From positions 3,782,001 through 3,846,000 of the forward strand of contig JAQFVV010006255.1 in the NCBI GenBank assembly GCA_028023455.1: a stretch of DNA of 64,000 bases, given 5' to 3'. Positions within the stretch are counted from its first letter, which is position 1; each line of letters begins with the position of its first letter. The position numbers and the translations under genes are program-made. Below the pieces are notes generated by a model that worked only from the letters and a program-made list of their open reading frames with translations, was not told where the DNA came from and searched no databases. Below, one piece after another: positions 48,601 through 61,866 of the stretch. This DNA comes from Epiperipatus broadwayi. Its lineage: Eukaryota; Onychophora; Udeonychophora; Euonychophora; Peripatidae.

Positions 48601-51600
48601 GATTATAATGAAAAAAATAATTGCAAGAGAAACCAAAATATACAAAGACAAAACAAAATGCTATATTTACTGACTAATCTATTTAGTTGTTAAATACACG
48701 TAAGATTACATAAAAATCTTTATAATATACTCTTCATTAATCAATGCTCTGAGGCCCACCTCTCAGTGTGTTGTTACTTACAATATGTATCAACTCTCTT
48801 ATAAAAACAATAGAATAAAAATCCCAACAATATCCATACCAAATATAAACAACAGAGTCTGATATGTGACATATATGGACACTACTGTATTCTTGTCATC
48901 AATAAAATAATAGCCTATATTACTAAACATTTTACAGAAATGTCCAGACAGATATAAACTTAAGTTCAATAAGGATAAGATATCAGCTTTTCATTTATAC
49001 AAATCAGTTCCTCATACAAATTTTTCAAGGCAAACTCTACATTTCTTAGCTTGCATTTTTATTTGCAGAGGCTAAAGATACAAGAAAACTTGAACAAAAG
49101 ATAAGCAAATTAGTTACCCTTCTATTCACTATATTCAAAAGTGTCCATTTTTAATTAATTAATAATAATAAATTTATATTACATATTGATTATACAATTA
49201 ACAATAACCATTTCCATTAATTGAGTTAATTCACATTATCTCCAAATGGTATAGTTTTCATTCTAATATGTTTAATAGTAAAAAAAAAAAAAAAGCTAAA
49301 TCTTATGCCATCCATAGTATAAAATTTGTTTTATGGAACATATACTGAGAAAAACTCTTACAGATAGGTTTCATTTTTTGACATTCATTTGAGACTTTTA
49401 TCAAACACAAAAAATAATTTATACATCATTATAATAAAAATATAAATACTGGAAAGTATTTGAACTGCCCTGCCCTAATTCTCCAAGTGATCCTAATTCT
49501 CTAGTGCTTAACATAAATAACAAACAATTACTGCATAAATTTAGAAAATGATCTCTTGGACCCAAATACTTTAATACTCCTCCTAAAATCAATATGGCAG
49601 CTCTCCCAATTACTGTATATATTTTCTGAGATCTCAAAAATTTTATTTTAATATATATTCTTCATATTAGTTGTCCATAGAAAGACTGAAATACAATGTC
49701 ATTTCTCTCTATGAAGCTTAGAACAACATTCTATAGAAAAAATAATATCTGTATCCAAACTATTATTGACTCTTTTTTTAGAGAATCCTTTCCAAATATT
49801 CAAGCTGCTATATTTATTTTGTATGCCTTCTGGTGCACAAGATGCACTTTCATCTATGGAAATAATCAAACATGAGTAACATATTGCTTTTCATAAACAA
49901 ATTAGAACAATTGAAATTAAGTGACAAAAATATAATTCCTCAGATAGTTTGCTTCTTGGTCCCTAATAATATAGGGGTCAACTCTCCCTTGAACTCAGAA
50001 TAAAAACAATATGTACAAATCTTCCAAAACATGTAGCAATTGACTTTTTTCACGTATATCACAAATCCTATCCTTTTGTGTGTAATGTATTCTAATTTAA
50101 TGCAGGATTACTTCAAAGAATGTAATTTTATTTTACTTATTTGTATAATTTTTATTTTATTTTGATATTGATTAAATTTTCTTATCTTTATTCATTTTGC
50201 TTTCTCTTACTAGTAATGTTATTTTTTATTGTAATGAATAACGATTCACTGTATATATATATTTTTTGCTTTGTAATGTCTTATGAGTTTCAAAAAAGTT
50301 CCTTTAAAATATCAAAAGTTTAACAGAATTTTATTTGTAAGATTATATAAAATTTATTCAAAAGGCAAAACAATAATAATAATTAATCTATATCTAAAAA
50401 AAATGGTTGAGATAAATAAAAATTATTTACAATTTTTTTTGATAATGCTAAGTTATAAAATATAAATTAATTTAAAACGAAATCATATAAATATCAATGT
50501 ATTAAATCTTTCAAAATTTTAAGAAATCTTAATCCAATTGTGAGAAAGTTAAATTACAAAATTAAAATAGAGTTAATGAAGTATCACCACGTTAGAAGTT
50601 ATATCAATAAGATAACATTTAAAAGAAGAAAAGAAAAAATTAGAATTAAGTGTTTCAACTATTAAAATACTTGAAATTACAAATTATACTATACAATAAA
50701 ATTGACAATCTTTGTAAATTTAATCAAGTTTATCACAATATCTAAAAGTATTTAATCCTAAGTTATTATGCATAAAATAAAATTAGTATAAAAATAATAA
50801 ACTATTACTATACAATTTTAGTATTTAAATTACTTAAAGTTAAAATAATATGTAAAAAAAATAATACAATATACTGAAATAAATAATAAAATTCCTTTCA
50901 CTGTCAGTCATAGTGACTTCCACATGGTTTTAGAGTTGTAAGGATTGCTAAATATAGCAATTAAAGGTTTTTAAAAGGTATTAAATGTAATGGTTTGTTA
51001 AAAAAAAGTGGTAAATTATATAAATTATGTTAAAAAAGTTCCTCTTATCACAGATTAAAAGAATATAAGGGATGTATTGCAAAATAACTCAGTTAAGAAA
51101 TAGATTTTAAACAATTACATTAAAAATAAGAGTGCTTACATATTAGATCTACTTTGATGAAAGTCAATGGCACAATGTTATAAAAATAATTACTTTTTTA
51201 TTAAATAATAGATAATATTCTGATCAAGAGAAGGTTATTATTTAAAATATTGTTTTCACTGTTAATTTTATGATTTAACCTCTTTTTTGCTGATTATTTT
51301 ATTGGCTGAATAAGGTAAAAGTTTAAATTTTTAATTGGTCAATTCACAAAGTTAAATGTTAAAACACAAATTCAATCATCAAAATACATTCATCTTTTAA
51401 TATTATATTCACTTTAGTTTCATTTGTAAAAAGTATATTAATAATTTGTCAGATTATGAAAGTGAACGAAAGTTTTTTCAAAAATAATATTCTCTTTATA
51501 ATTATAAAAATATTTGCAAGTGGAAAATGTAAAATGAATATTTTTCACCAACGAAAACGTTTTATGACGTCAGCACTTTTCTTTGCCAATTTTATGCTGA

Positions 51601-54600
51601 AAAAAAAGTAAATAATTTTGTTAAAGTCTTAACTATTTTTCAAAAATAATTTTATTTTTAGCATATTTTATCAAAATAATTTATAATTTGTCCAAAAATA
51701 TGTTTAAAATGGTCTAAAACATTTGTTTATCATTTTTGAAATGAAACAAAAACAAATCGTAACTTTTCAGCTATTGACATTCCATTATCTTTGTATCGAA
51801 ATGTAACAGCCAATAAGATTCAAGAAGAGCCCACCTACTTTTTTTGTTAAAGTTTTGAGACCGTTTTATTGATTTTTTACTTGTAAAATAATTCAAGAGA
51901 GGGCAGCATCTTACGGAACTTTTTCTAATTTTTTAAATGACGGTAAAATCTTAACCATAACATTAAAAGTGATGGAATTTGAATGGTCGGAAGTGATGTC
52001 AAATCATCATGTTTTTAACCATGACTAGCAACCATTGCTGTAATATCTTTAAAAAATGCTGGGGTAACTAATCGATCACTTGGTGAAAGTAAAGTGTACA
52101 TGTGATTTACTGTCCAGTTTCAATTCGTCTAGTAAATTTTTTGAATGGCTTTTTTATCCAATGAAATGATTAAAATTTGAGAATTGCCCACTTCACTCCA
52201 CTACTTTCAAAAAATGGTCATTAACCAAAATAATGATCTCCAGAAGTCTGTGCATGTGGCATGTTAACCTGGAAAAAATACACAAACTTCTATAAAAGTG
52301 ATAACTCACAGGTTACCAGAATACAAATATTTCTGTGTAAATCAGAACTACACCTTTTTTTGCATTTGCAGGACATAAAAAACTTCAGTCCACTCCAGTG
52401 ATTCTAAGAAACAATGTTTTGCTTTTCATTTTTATTGGAATAAATATATATTGCTAAAAGTTTAGTTGTTGGAATATCATTTGTCACAAAAAAACATAAA
52501 TACGTGTTCATTTATTTTCAGTAAATCAAATTATAGGTTGCCATTTTGTATGAAATAAGATTAGTTCTCAACATTTTTGCAAATAATTCAATTGGTTCTA
52601 AAACATAAATACATGTTTGTTGATTTTCACTAAATAAAGTTACAGATCACTATTTTGTACTAAATAAAATTACTTGGCATTTATCCAAACTAATTGGGTT
52701 AAGTTTGTCAGAAAATCCTGTGCAGATATTATTTAATGACATTACAAGGCTAAAAAGTTATAGCCAGACTAATACATATGTGATATTTCACAGCAGATAT
52801 AATACACAAGTACCAAAATAAGTTAATAAAAAAAGATTAAACCTGTTTTGAAATATGAGATTCGAAAGAAGAGAAAAATTCAAACAATTTAATAATTACA
52901 GTGTTTTGCAAGTTCAATCAATTACATAATAAAAGTATTTTTAAAATTCTTGTAATTAAAATAAAACCAGATTATAACTCCTTGACTTTTGAATGCCACC
53001 ATGTTGGATTTTAGGGAATTGAACTGATATTTACAATTTGTACAATATCTTTAGTTTGGACACATTAATAATAATATGACACATATCATTAGACAAAGCA
53101 AATATCAAAGAATGTTATGCAATTGAGAAAATCATCATTATCTTAAAAAAAAAAACTACAATTTTTTTTAACACATTAAAAATGTTTATGTTTATATTGA
53201 TTCACAAATTTGAAATATTGAGAGTTAAATGTTAAAATCACATTTTTCTTAAACTTTTGAAAAAAAAAAGATATATAACATGACTTATCTGACATAAATC
53301 TTCATTACAAAATATTTGAATAATAATACACTGGTGACTTCCATTTTTATTAGCTGACCCAGATTTTATGTTTCCATGCAGATATCTCTGGCACATATGT
53401 TTTTTTTCTAATGTAAAAAAAATTGTCACAATAAGTATTATATATCACATATTATGCATTATATCTAAGATATTATGCAAGGAGAATTTTAATAAATTGT
53501 AATTAATTAAAAAATAAAATTAATTTTAAAATAATTGCATATATATATATATATTGTGCACTTTTTATTAGCTCAGACTATTCTAAAATAAAATTTTAGT
53601 GTATAATTTTAAATTTTACAAATCCAATAATATTTACTTATTAAAAGAAGACAATAATGAAATATTAGATCATAGGGTTTGAACTCGAATTTAGCTAATA
53701 GAAATTTATAGATGATTTTAACTCAAAATACATATAGAAAATTACCTACAGAGTCATATATGTGCAAATGGATTGACAAGTAATATAATTTAGTATTTAA
53801 AATCAGTGAAGTTTAACTTGTAATTTGGTAAACAGAATGCATCACAGATGCTAATAATTATTATTTGTGCACATTTGATTTTAAAAATAGAAATTATTTA
53901 TCTTCAAATCTTGCTATATTCAAAAGTAAATAAATAAGGTTTAATTTTACAAAATACTGATTTAAAATTAAAACAGTAAAGTCTATCTTTATTTGATTTC
54001 TAAAAATATTGTATTTCAATATTTTTTAAAAAAAAACGGGAAATCGGTCATTTTAAAATAATAAACCAAAAACTTTCAAAATAAATAATTGTTTCATAGA
54101 AAAAAGTGGGAAAATATTAGCCAATCAAAGAGTTTCAAACAATCTTGGAATATGAAATTCAAGAGAGGGGGGTAAAAAAAAAAGAAAGAGAGCTTCTGGA
54201 TCGTAAAGTATACGTAACTAAGTTTTTTTTTCTTGGTGATATTTTTTTTTAAAAAAAAAACAAAGTTGGATTATAAATTCCTAAAACCTTATGATTTACA
54301 ACTTTATATCAATATACATGGATAATTATAAGCTCTGTTATTAAAATAATGGAATAAATTAATCGTTTTCCTACTGGGCAAGTCAATAATCGGAATTCCC
54401 AATAATTTCTTGAAAATTAATAAGTATTGAAGAAATAATCGGAGATGAATAATCAACGAATATATTCACGGAAAAATAACAATAATTGTGCCATAGGGAA
54501 AATGAACTGCAGTAATACACAAAAGGAAATAAATAAACACCGTAAATATCCAGTAAGGATAGATAAAAGAATAGTAAATCTCTTGGAAATAGTTAAGTAT

Positions 54601-56526
54601 ATATATTTAAAATTTAATGGAACTAAATGAGTAATAAATGAAAGTGTTCATTATTATTCTGGATATATTATTTATTTTGAGCCATACCAGCAGGGATGTC
54701 ACATTTTTTAATTGAAATAATAAGTGTGCTTTTTACTATGGAGAGAAATATATATCATTTAAAGTAAATAAAGCAAGCCACAAATAAATTTTTATTACTA
54801 AACAAAGAACAAAACAAGGATTATTGTTGCAGTAACTCAAATACCTCGCGAATCTTAGGATAAGCAGAATCTTCAAAAAATAAGGAAAAATAAAAACATT
54901 ATGATAAGTTTATGGAGTGTGGAACAACTAGAAGATTTAAAATTGTTCTTATACTTTAGCTGAGAGTTAAAAGAGAACTTATTTCTAATGTTGGTATTTA
55001 TATTTTTAATCGATGATTTGTTAGTATAATGGGGAGGGGGGAGAGAAAACTAATTTAATAAGGAATTAATTCAAGTGTTGTTATATTAATAGTTATTTAA
55101 TAATTCGGTTAAGTTTAAAGATTATAAATCCTTTAAATAAATAAATATACTCGATATTTTAGTATGAAAAGGTATGTAAAATGATATATACACAATCCAG
55201 AGAGAAGGTTGAATTTACATGTGCAAATTGATAAACTAAATACAATTATTTTCTTTCTTATATGAAAGATAAAAGTATTAATTTTGTTTGCTTAATAACC
55301 TCCAGAATTATGATCCTATGTTCTCACTGATTGTTTTGTATTGTTACTTAATCATCAAGTACTATTATTATGTAGAGATTGAACTAACGGACTATAAATA
55401 GGAAAAAAATGATTGTTTAATAAACTGAATGTGTAATATATAGTTCACATACATAGGGATAAATATCTCAACATATAATGGGAAATCATTAGTTTTGTTT
55501 AATAATCATACTTTGAAAATTAATTTTCTGTTGTTATTGTTAGGATAATATATGTATATCATTTTATTATTAGTTATTTTAAATTTGATATTAATGGAAA
55601 TGTTTATTGTCATTTGTATTGAATAGGATTAAAATTATTGTTTTAAAAGTTTTATCAAATTCTAATTGCTGCATTTCTTTTCTGCGCTCATTCTCACCAC
55701 ATCACACAACTCAAACTACACAGTCAAAATTAAAATGAAAAGTCAATTCAGTTTAGAGCAAATCTAACAGTTTAATAAGCATAAATCTCTTAGTAAAGAT
55801 TTTTTACTTGTTACATGCTGCCTTGACCCCATAGGTCATTGATGACATTGCCAATTATTAAAGTATATTTATTAATATAAAATTAAATGATACATTAGTT
55901 ATTAATGAAAGTATTAGTGTTAATCACAGTTTATTTAATAATATTATTTTAATATTCAGTATTAAAAAACATACATATAAAGCTTGACTATGAATTTAAA
56001 TTATAAGCCTTTCTTAATTTGTACACTATCCATGGAAATCTGTAAAATCCCTCTTGATATTCCATAGGTAGTATGAAGAATTAATAAATCAATGATTTTC
56101 CTGAGATCTTCTTATTTTAAAGTTATTCTTGTGATTATTACCAATCTTAATTATTAGACATAATATGAATCAAAGTTTATCTGTAATTATCTAACAGATT
56201 AAATTAATGAGTGATTGAATTAAAACTTAATAGTTATAAATATAAAATAATATATTAGATATTATTGTTAGTCATGAGAGTATGTAGATACTTAATAAGG
56301 AGGAGTATTTGGGTATTCTTATGCCATTGAACAAGTATTTTGCATTTGTTTAATGTTAAGGGGGTGTGATCTGTTTATAGGTTTAATGAGTCTCATATTG
56401 ATTATATTTAAAACATATCTTATTTTAGAAATATTTACTCATATCAAAGTAACATGGGATAAATATTAATCTTATCTAAATTCAATTGTTATAGTTAAAG
56501 AAAATGGTCGGGATATAGTAAGTCTG
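45700..56526. other. Long gene-free AT-rich stretch
   Basis: About 10.8 kb without a recognisable gene, element end or large repeat. The longest ORFs (such as 46687-46959 and 49419-49637, both minus) have no domain I recognise. Could be intronic or intergenic. Confidence 0.5.
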
Positions 56527-56611
56527 TTATTAGTACCTAGCCAGAGTCCAAGTAGGTCCTAATATAAGGGACTTGGAAACTCTGCTTAGGGTCATACCAC
56601 CTATAGACAGA
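56527..56611. repeat. Imperfect hairpin beside the PLE-D TA repeat
   Basis: Segments agtctgttatt...ccagagtccaag and cttggaaactctg...tatagacagac pair imperfectly around a loop of about 20 bases. It directly abuts the TA run at 56613. Confidence 0.5.
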
Positions 56612-56616
56612 CCACA

Positions 56617-56650
<34 letters not shown>

Positions 56651-56816
56651 GTATTCTTTATGGGAGCTTCCATGTAATAAAAATATATAATAGCTAAATA
56701 GCTGACATACTTTCCTCAGAGCTTCTTCTTTCTCAAATCATAAGAATGTGTGTGGTGAAATTTAAAATTGTTATTTTTTTCTTTTGTTATTTTCTCCTCA
56801 TTCTTAAATTTTGTTG

Positions 56817-57078
56817 GTTGAGAAATTTTAAAAAAAAATTTTTATCCTCCAATAGCCTTTTCCAAATATTGTTAATTTTTTTTAATTCACACTTCTTCTC
56901 ATTTATGCTTGTAGACCTTTTAAAAATATTTATATCTTCTGTTCGCAGTTGAGAAATTTTAAAAAAAAATTTTTATCCTCCAATAGCCTTTTCCAAATAT
57001 TGTTAATTTTTTTTAATTCACACTTCTTCTCATTTATGCTTGTAGACCTTTTAAAAATATTTATATCTTCTGTTCGCA
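56817..57078 (+). repeat. 131-bp tandem duplication inside PLE-D
   Basis: 56817-56947 and 56948-57078 appear identical. They include the minus-strand coding segment, so the duplication occurred within the left copy. Seeming identity suggests it is recent. Confidence 0.9.
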
Positions 57079-57222
57079 GTCTCTGGTCATATTATTCAAT
57101 TTTGGTCAGAATATGTGTTTTATTAAAATTGATGTCAAGGTTTGTTAATTTAATGTATGAATAAATGGCTGATGAATTGAATTTTATCTCTAATTGCTAA
57201 AATGTGTTCTTCTTTTTTTATA

Positions 57223-57384
57223 CTTATCCTACAATTGATCTGTCCAATGTTTAAAAGCATAAACAAAAAGTGTGAATTAAAGAAAATTAACAATATTTGG
57301 AAAAATCTATTGGAGAATAAAATATTTTTTAAAACTTTTCGACCAATAGAATTTAAGAATGAAGAGAAAATAACATTCTTGTGA
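57223..57384 (+). pseudogene. Short conserved coding segment of PLE-D, right copy
   Basis: About 53 codons ending in TGA read MFKSINKKCELKKINNIW, then a LLENKIFF segment, then FKNEEKITFL. The left copy (minus strand, 57078 towards 56760) encodes nearly the same words: SINEKKCELKKINNIWK, LLEDKNFF and FKNEEKIT. Retention of the same peptide in two diverged copies suggests a real, once-constrained frame. I do not recognise the domain. It is K-, N- and I-rich and lies just upstream of the hammerhead-like motif. Confidence 0.4.
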
Positions 57385-57395
57385 TTTGAGAAAAA

Positions 57396-57437
57396 AGCTC
57401 TGAGGAAAGTACTTGTTATTGTATTGAAACATCAGCT
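57396..57437 (+). ncRNA. Hammerhead-ribozyme-like motif, PLE-D right copy
   Basis: Stem I agct (57396-57399) pairs with agct (57434-57437). The core ctgagga (57400-57406) fits CUGANGA. After one extra A, stem II agtac/gtatt (5 bp, one G-U) closes an 8-base loop. gaaa follows at 57426-57429, then cauc, with predicted cleavage after 57433. All type I hammerhead parts are present in order, though stem III is minimal and not self-complementary. The left copy has ctgagga but lost about 20 bases of stem II and gaaa. Confidence 0.5.
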
Positions 57438-57535
57438 AGTTAGCTATCATATTTTTATTACACAGAAGTTCCTGGAAATATTACTATGAATTCATTTATC
57501 CATGAAAATATTAGAATTAATATATATATATATAT

Positions 57536-58659
57536 GATATAAAAAAGCAAAGAGCAAAAGTAAACAAATGAAAGTCTAAAAAATATTTCAGGGTGTATGT
57601 AGATCATATTTCTACACATGATGATAGCTAAGCAAGAATTTTTTTTTTCAATTTAGTGCAATATGAAATATCAATGAGAATAGTCACAATACTGATGATT
57701 TTAATGCCCTTGTTTTTCATTTGCCCTTGTGGGATTGTCTAAAATTTACTAGATAGATTATTTTGTTTTAGAAAAACTAGAATCAATTGTTATAATAAGT
57801 ATGATTATAAGCCTAATTTTTAAAAATATATATAATATTTATTTAAAAAATACCCATAGATTGCAAAAAATTTAATATAATTGCTTATGTGTAAATGACG
57901 TACAGAACAGACATATGAGATTCTGCTTAGAGTAACAGATATGACAATAAAATAAATTTGATTTTTCTTTATAAACATTGTTTGAAAAAATATTGTGTTT
58001 ATATAAACAAGTAGAAGATTGCAAAAAATGAAATATAATTACTTATGTGTCTGTGGATGATAGATATATGATATACATAGAAAACAGACATAAGACCCAT
58101 TTCTTCCAACATCAGTTATGATAATGAAATAAATTTGACTTTTTTAATAAGCATTATTTGCAACAAAATATTATATTTATATATAAAAAAAAAATAGAAA
58201 ATAATAATAGATTGAAAAAAAATGTAGATAGAAAATAGCTCATGTTTAGATTATTCCGTACACATCAAACAGCTTATTATTCTAAAGCACAAACAGATCT
58301 ACTATATAGCACAAAATGAACCATTAGTTTATATTATTATAAATTATTTGTATATTTAAAAAAAGATTATATACTTACAGCTAATACAAAACTATATTTC
58401 AGAGTCTTTAAGTCTTCAGAGAAATGTATATACCAATACATCGCAGTTTTAATTCTATTTTAAGGAAAAAATAAATTCACGTACATTCTTTTTCATAATT
58501 ATATAAAAAACTAAGAAAAGGAAAAAATCTCTTTTTACAGAAACTGTCATTAAAAATGCAAATTTTATTATAAAAAAAACTACAGTTTAAAAAATAATGA
58601 AATAATGCATATAATGATTTACTCTCATATGTTTCTAGGCCTTACTCATTTCATACTAG
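57536..58659. other. Gene-free AT-rich stretch
   Basis: No feature supported. Two diverged stretches around 57850-58000 and 58010-58160 share words (gattgcaaaaaatg, atataattgcttatgtg, aaataaatttga) and may be an old duplication. Confidence 0.5.
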
Positions 58660-59354
58660 CACAATTTAAAATACTAAACATCACATGATCATTATCTCTT
58701 ATACTAGCACATAATTGTTATTAAACAAGGCAAAACTCTCTCCATACAGTAGTGCCACCCTGAGTAATCAATGGATGCCAGAAGCCGTGTGCATAAAATC
58801 CCTATCTAGTGCCTACTCATCCAATATTCCCAGATTAGTTTCTGGCTTGTGGAACTACTGTATAGAGACAATTTTGCCTTGTTTAATAACAATTATGTGC
58901 TAGTATAAGAGATTGTGATCATGTGATGTTTAGTGGTTTAACACCAATCCTGCCTAATAAGATAATGGTGGCTATGGTTGTTAAAGAGCCAAAGACACCA
59001 AAATGTATGGGTGCTGAACTGAGTTCAGACCCATATGGCTACATAAGCTATTAAGATTCAAAGTATTATCATATTTTCAATTTCATTCTCATAGTTTTGT
59101 AGTTAAGTAGAGTTAAAAGGTGGCTGCTGGAGGGTTGCATTAGATCCTAAGATCTAGGTGCAGTGCTCTCAGATCCGAGGCTCCTCACTGATGAAGGCCA
59201 CAAGCCAAAAACTAGTCTGGGGATATTGGATGAGTATGCACTAGATAGGGATTTTATGCGCAAGCCTTCTGGCATCCATTGATTACTCTGGCTGGCACAG
59301 GATGGCACTACTATATGAAGAGAGTTTTGCCTTGTTTAATCACAATTTAAAATA
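58660..59354. mobile_element. Composite inverted element with 14-bp target duplication and hammerhead-like motif
   Basis: Perfect direct repeats cacaatttaaaata at 58660-58673 and 59341-59354. Inside are three copies of one end (aaacaaggcaaaactctc type). The left one is inverted (58674-58760); two are on the plus strand (about 58853-58940 and 59300-59340). Nested arms pair 58674-58760 with 58853-58940, and 58728-58862 with 59185-59340. The region 58941-59185 is unique. No protein coding. The form matches the other inverted insertions, and the right copy carries a hammerhead-like motif. Confidence 0.7.
59182..59223 (+). ncRNA. Hammerhead-ribozyme-like motif, decayed at one core base
   Basis: Stem I tcctca (59182-59187) pairs with tgggga (59218-59223) with one G-U. 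The core ctgatga (59188-59194) is exact. Stem II ggc/gcc (59196-59198, 59204-59206) has an A-A mismatch at its base. The expected gaaa is aaaa here (59208-59211), while the inverted sister segment near 58830 keeps gaaac. The bases actagt after the core form a self-complementary stem III, with predicted cleavage after guc at 59217. Probably inactive in this copy. Confidence 0.5.
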
Positions 59355-61813
59355 TATGATTAGTCAAGAGCAAGTTTGTAGTTAAAGCAATAAAAGTACC
59401 AAAAATAAGATATTATTAAAGTTGTTACAAAATTAAAAGTATGCAAAACAAGATCCAGAGGTACTAAACAAGATATAAAATCTATATAAAGTCACTTTAT
59501 TTTGAGAGCAGCAATCTGAATTTTCGCTTTAATCAAACTGCAATGAAGATCACTATGATGACTGAGAGGAAAAGAAGAGATTTAACGTCTGCTGAAATCT
59601 ACTCTGGATCTCTGATAGATCTGGTCAACTATATATTCAAACTAATCTCTAATTAAAATGAAGAAACAATGCTTAAACCTCAAATTTTAAGAATTGGAAA
59701 TAGTTAAACAATATTATGATAACTTAAAAATAGAATCAATTAATGTTTGCCATTGAGTGTAAAATCGAGCAACGGTTGCAGAACTTTTAGTTTGCAACGT
59801 TTAAAAAAATTTTTTTAAGTTTTATTCTAATATATATTTAATTCTAACAAACATACATTTTATATTATTGATTGATTAAAGCAGTAAGTAATAATTTGTT
59901 TTTGTTTTTTACAAAAAAAACGTTAGTTGAGATTTGAAACAAGTGAAGTAGGAAAAAAGATTTGGATTAAAAAAAAGAAATTTGCTTCATCTTGTGTTTA
60001 CTATATATATATGCTATAATTTGTTAATATTTTCTAAAAAAAAATTTTCTTTAATGTGAAATTGTCAGATAAATAATCAAAGATGTAATGTTCACCTAAA
60101 ACAAAAGCGCATGGTTGTAAAATAGTTAATGTCCAAGTTCAAAAAAAAAGAAAAAAGAAAAAATATTTTAAGTTAAAGGTTTATTTTAAAATTAGATTGA
60201 GACCATTTGCATATATATATATATACCATCGTATTAATTACCATGAGTTAAATTTTATGTATGTTAAAACTTATTATGTGCATGCAATTATTAGATCATT
60301 GTTTAACAATATCTACATAGTAAATTTATTCATGATTTTGTTCTATGAATGTGGAGTCGGACCCAGAGGACTACCATAATTAGTTAGAATATCATTAGTA
60401 AATTGGGATCAGATTTTTTAAAAAAAAACCACTTCACACAATTAGTTTGGGTTATTGTAAATTTCGAGATTCTGACCTAAAATGGCCACTTCTTAGAATT
60501 CTATATTAAATATATGAGTATGATTATGTTATGAAGCTTATGATATAAATAAAGGCATTATATTTGTGAGGGTTGGCCATGCATGTTAAAGATTATGGAT
60601 TTATTCTGCAGCAAATGTGCTTGATCATTAAAAAAAATGGTATTATAATATATTATTGAAAGATTAATGTTTTAAAATTAATCAAAATAGATGATGGACA
60701 CTTTATAAATTATTATTTTACTTGCACTAAAAAAAGTTTATTATATTTTGTCTGACAATTATAATATTTTTTCATAAACTATTGTTTTTTTATTTGTTGG
60801 AATAATGTATTAACTCTTTTATATGTAATATTGTCTGATCTATATATTTATTCCATAATCATTTCATTGGGGTAACTTATGTTCGACGGAATCTAGCCTG
60901 GTATTGCAAATATGATTCTTCCAGTGGTTATCATCATCATATTAAAGAAAATATTTTCAAATCCTATTTAAATATATATAAATATGTGTGTGCTGGTCTA
61001 TTTTAATGTTTAATACAAGATGACCTAATCAATTGTATAAATGTAAAGTTGATTATTATCGTAAATAGTATTTAATTAAACCTGACTTAAAAACAAAAGA
61101 ATAACTTATCATATTTTTCAGATTAATAACTCTAAATCATTAATAGTAGTTTTTGTTCTTCTTGCTGTTTTTGATACATGATCAATAAAGACTTTTTAAT
61201 AAATATATTTTATAAATTTTTCATCAAACAATTTATTTATAAACATAATCAAGTTACAACATTTCAGATATCAATGTACTCCAAAAAATTATTATAAATT
61301 AGAAATTTATTATCAGTGCAAAACAATACAATATATTTGTAAATAAAAATAATTCTACAAACATTGTAAAAGATACAACTAGATAAGATAAAATTTTCAA
61401 TTTAATTTTAATTTCTTAAATCTCAGCCCATGTGCTCACATCTAACTTTATAATCAGAAAAAAAAAATCTCAAAATTAAATTATAATAAATTACAACTTA
61501 ATTTAAATATATATATATATATAGTAACTAAGTTTTTAATTGTGTCGTTTCTTTGCTCTGATTCAATTTTTTTTTTTACCAATTGCTAATTTTGACTAAA
61601 AGAGCATTTTTGAATCAAATATATACGGACAATAAAAGCATATACACAGTGTATATGACAATAAAGTCTTTAGTTGTATTCTTTGCTTACAAAAAAAAAT
61701 AAGGTTTTAATAAACTGTAAGTTTTCAAACATAATTTCAGTTTTTAAATGGTTAGATTATTATTATCATTGTTACTTTTAATATTATCAATGATATTTTT
61801 GCTATAACTATTG
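59355..61813. other. Gene-free AT-rich stretch
   Basis: Several TA runs (60010, 60212, 61508). No coding or element signal I can support. Confidence 0.55.
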
Positions 61814-61866
61814 GGTATTTGTGAGGTTTTAAGCAAGCCAAGATGGCCTCCTGTATTTTTGATAAA

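Larger units (their letters stand above)
56613..57535. mobile_element. PLE-D: inverted composite element between TA repeats, with hammerhead-like motif
   Basis: A minus-strand copy (about 57078 down to 56655) and a plus-strand copy (about 57200-57485) face away from each other. They share the hammerhead region, a peptide-coding segment and a tail containing tgtaataaaaat. TA runs flank both sides (56613-56651 and about 57519-57535). About 35 bp of tail lies only on the right. A 131-bp segment of the left copy is tandemly duplicated. No RT is present, so assignment to Penelope-like elements rests on the architecture, the TA target and the ribozyme-like motif. Confidence 0.55.

Noticed and set aside
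49419-49637. 72-codon minus-strand ORF with a B-box-like gttcaaatac
   Set aside because: No family recognised, no repeat partner in the window, no flanking duplication.
56520-56612. Words resembling 5S rRNA (ggtcataccacc, ttagtacc)
   Set aside because: The words occur in the wrong order and strand relation for a 5S gene or 5S-derived SINE; an imperfect hairpin explains the segment better.
58715-58903. 62-codon ORF
   Set aside because: It lies inside the inverted arms of the 58660-59354 element and has no conserved frame between arms.
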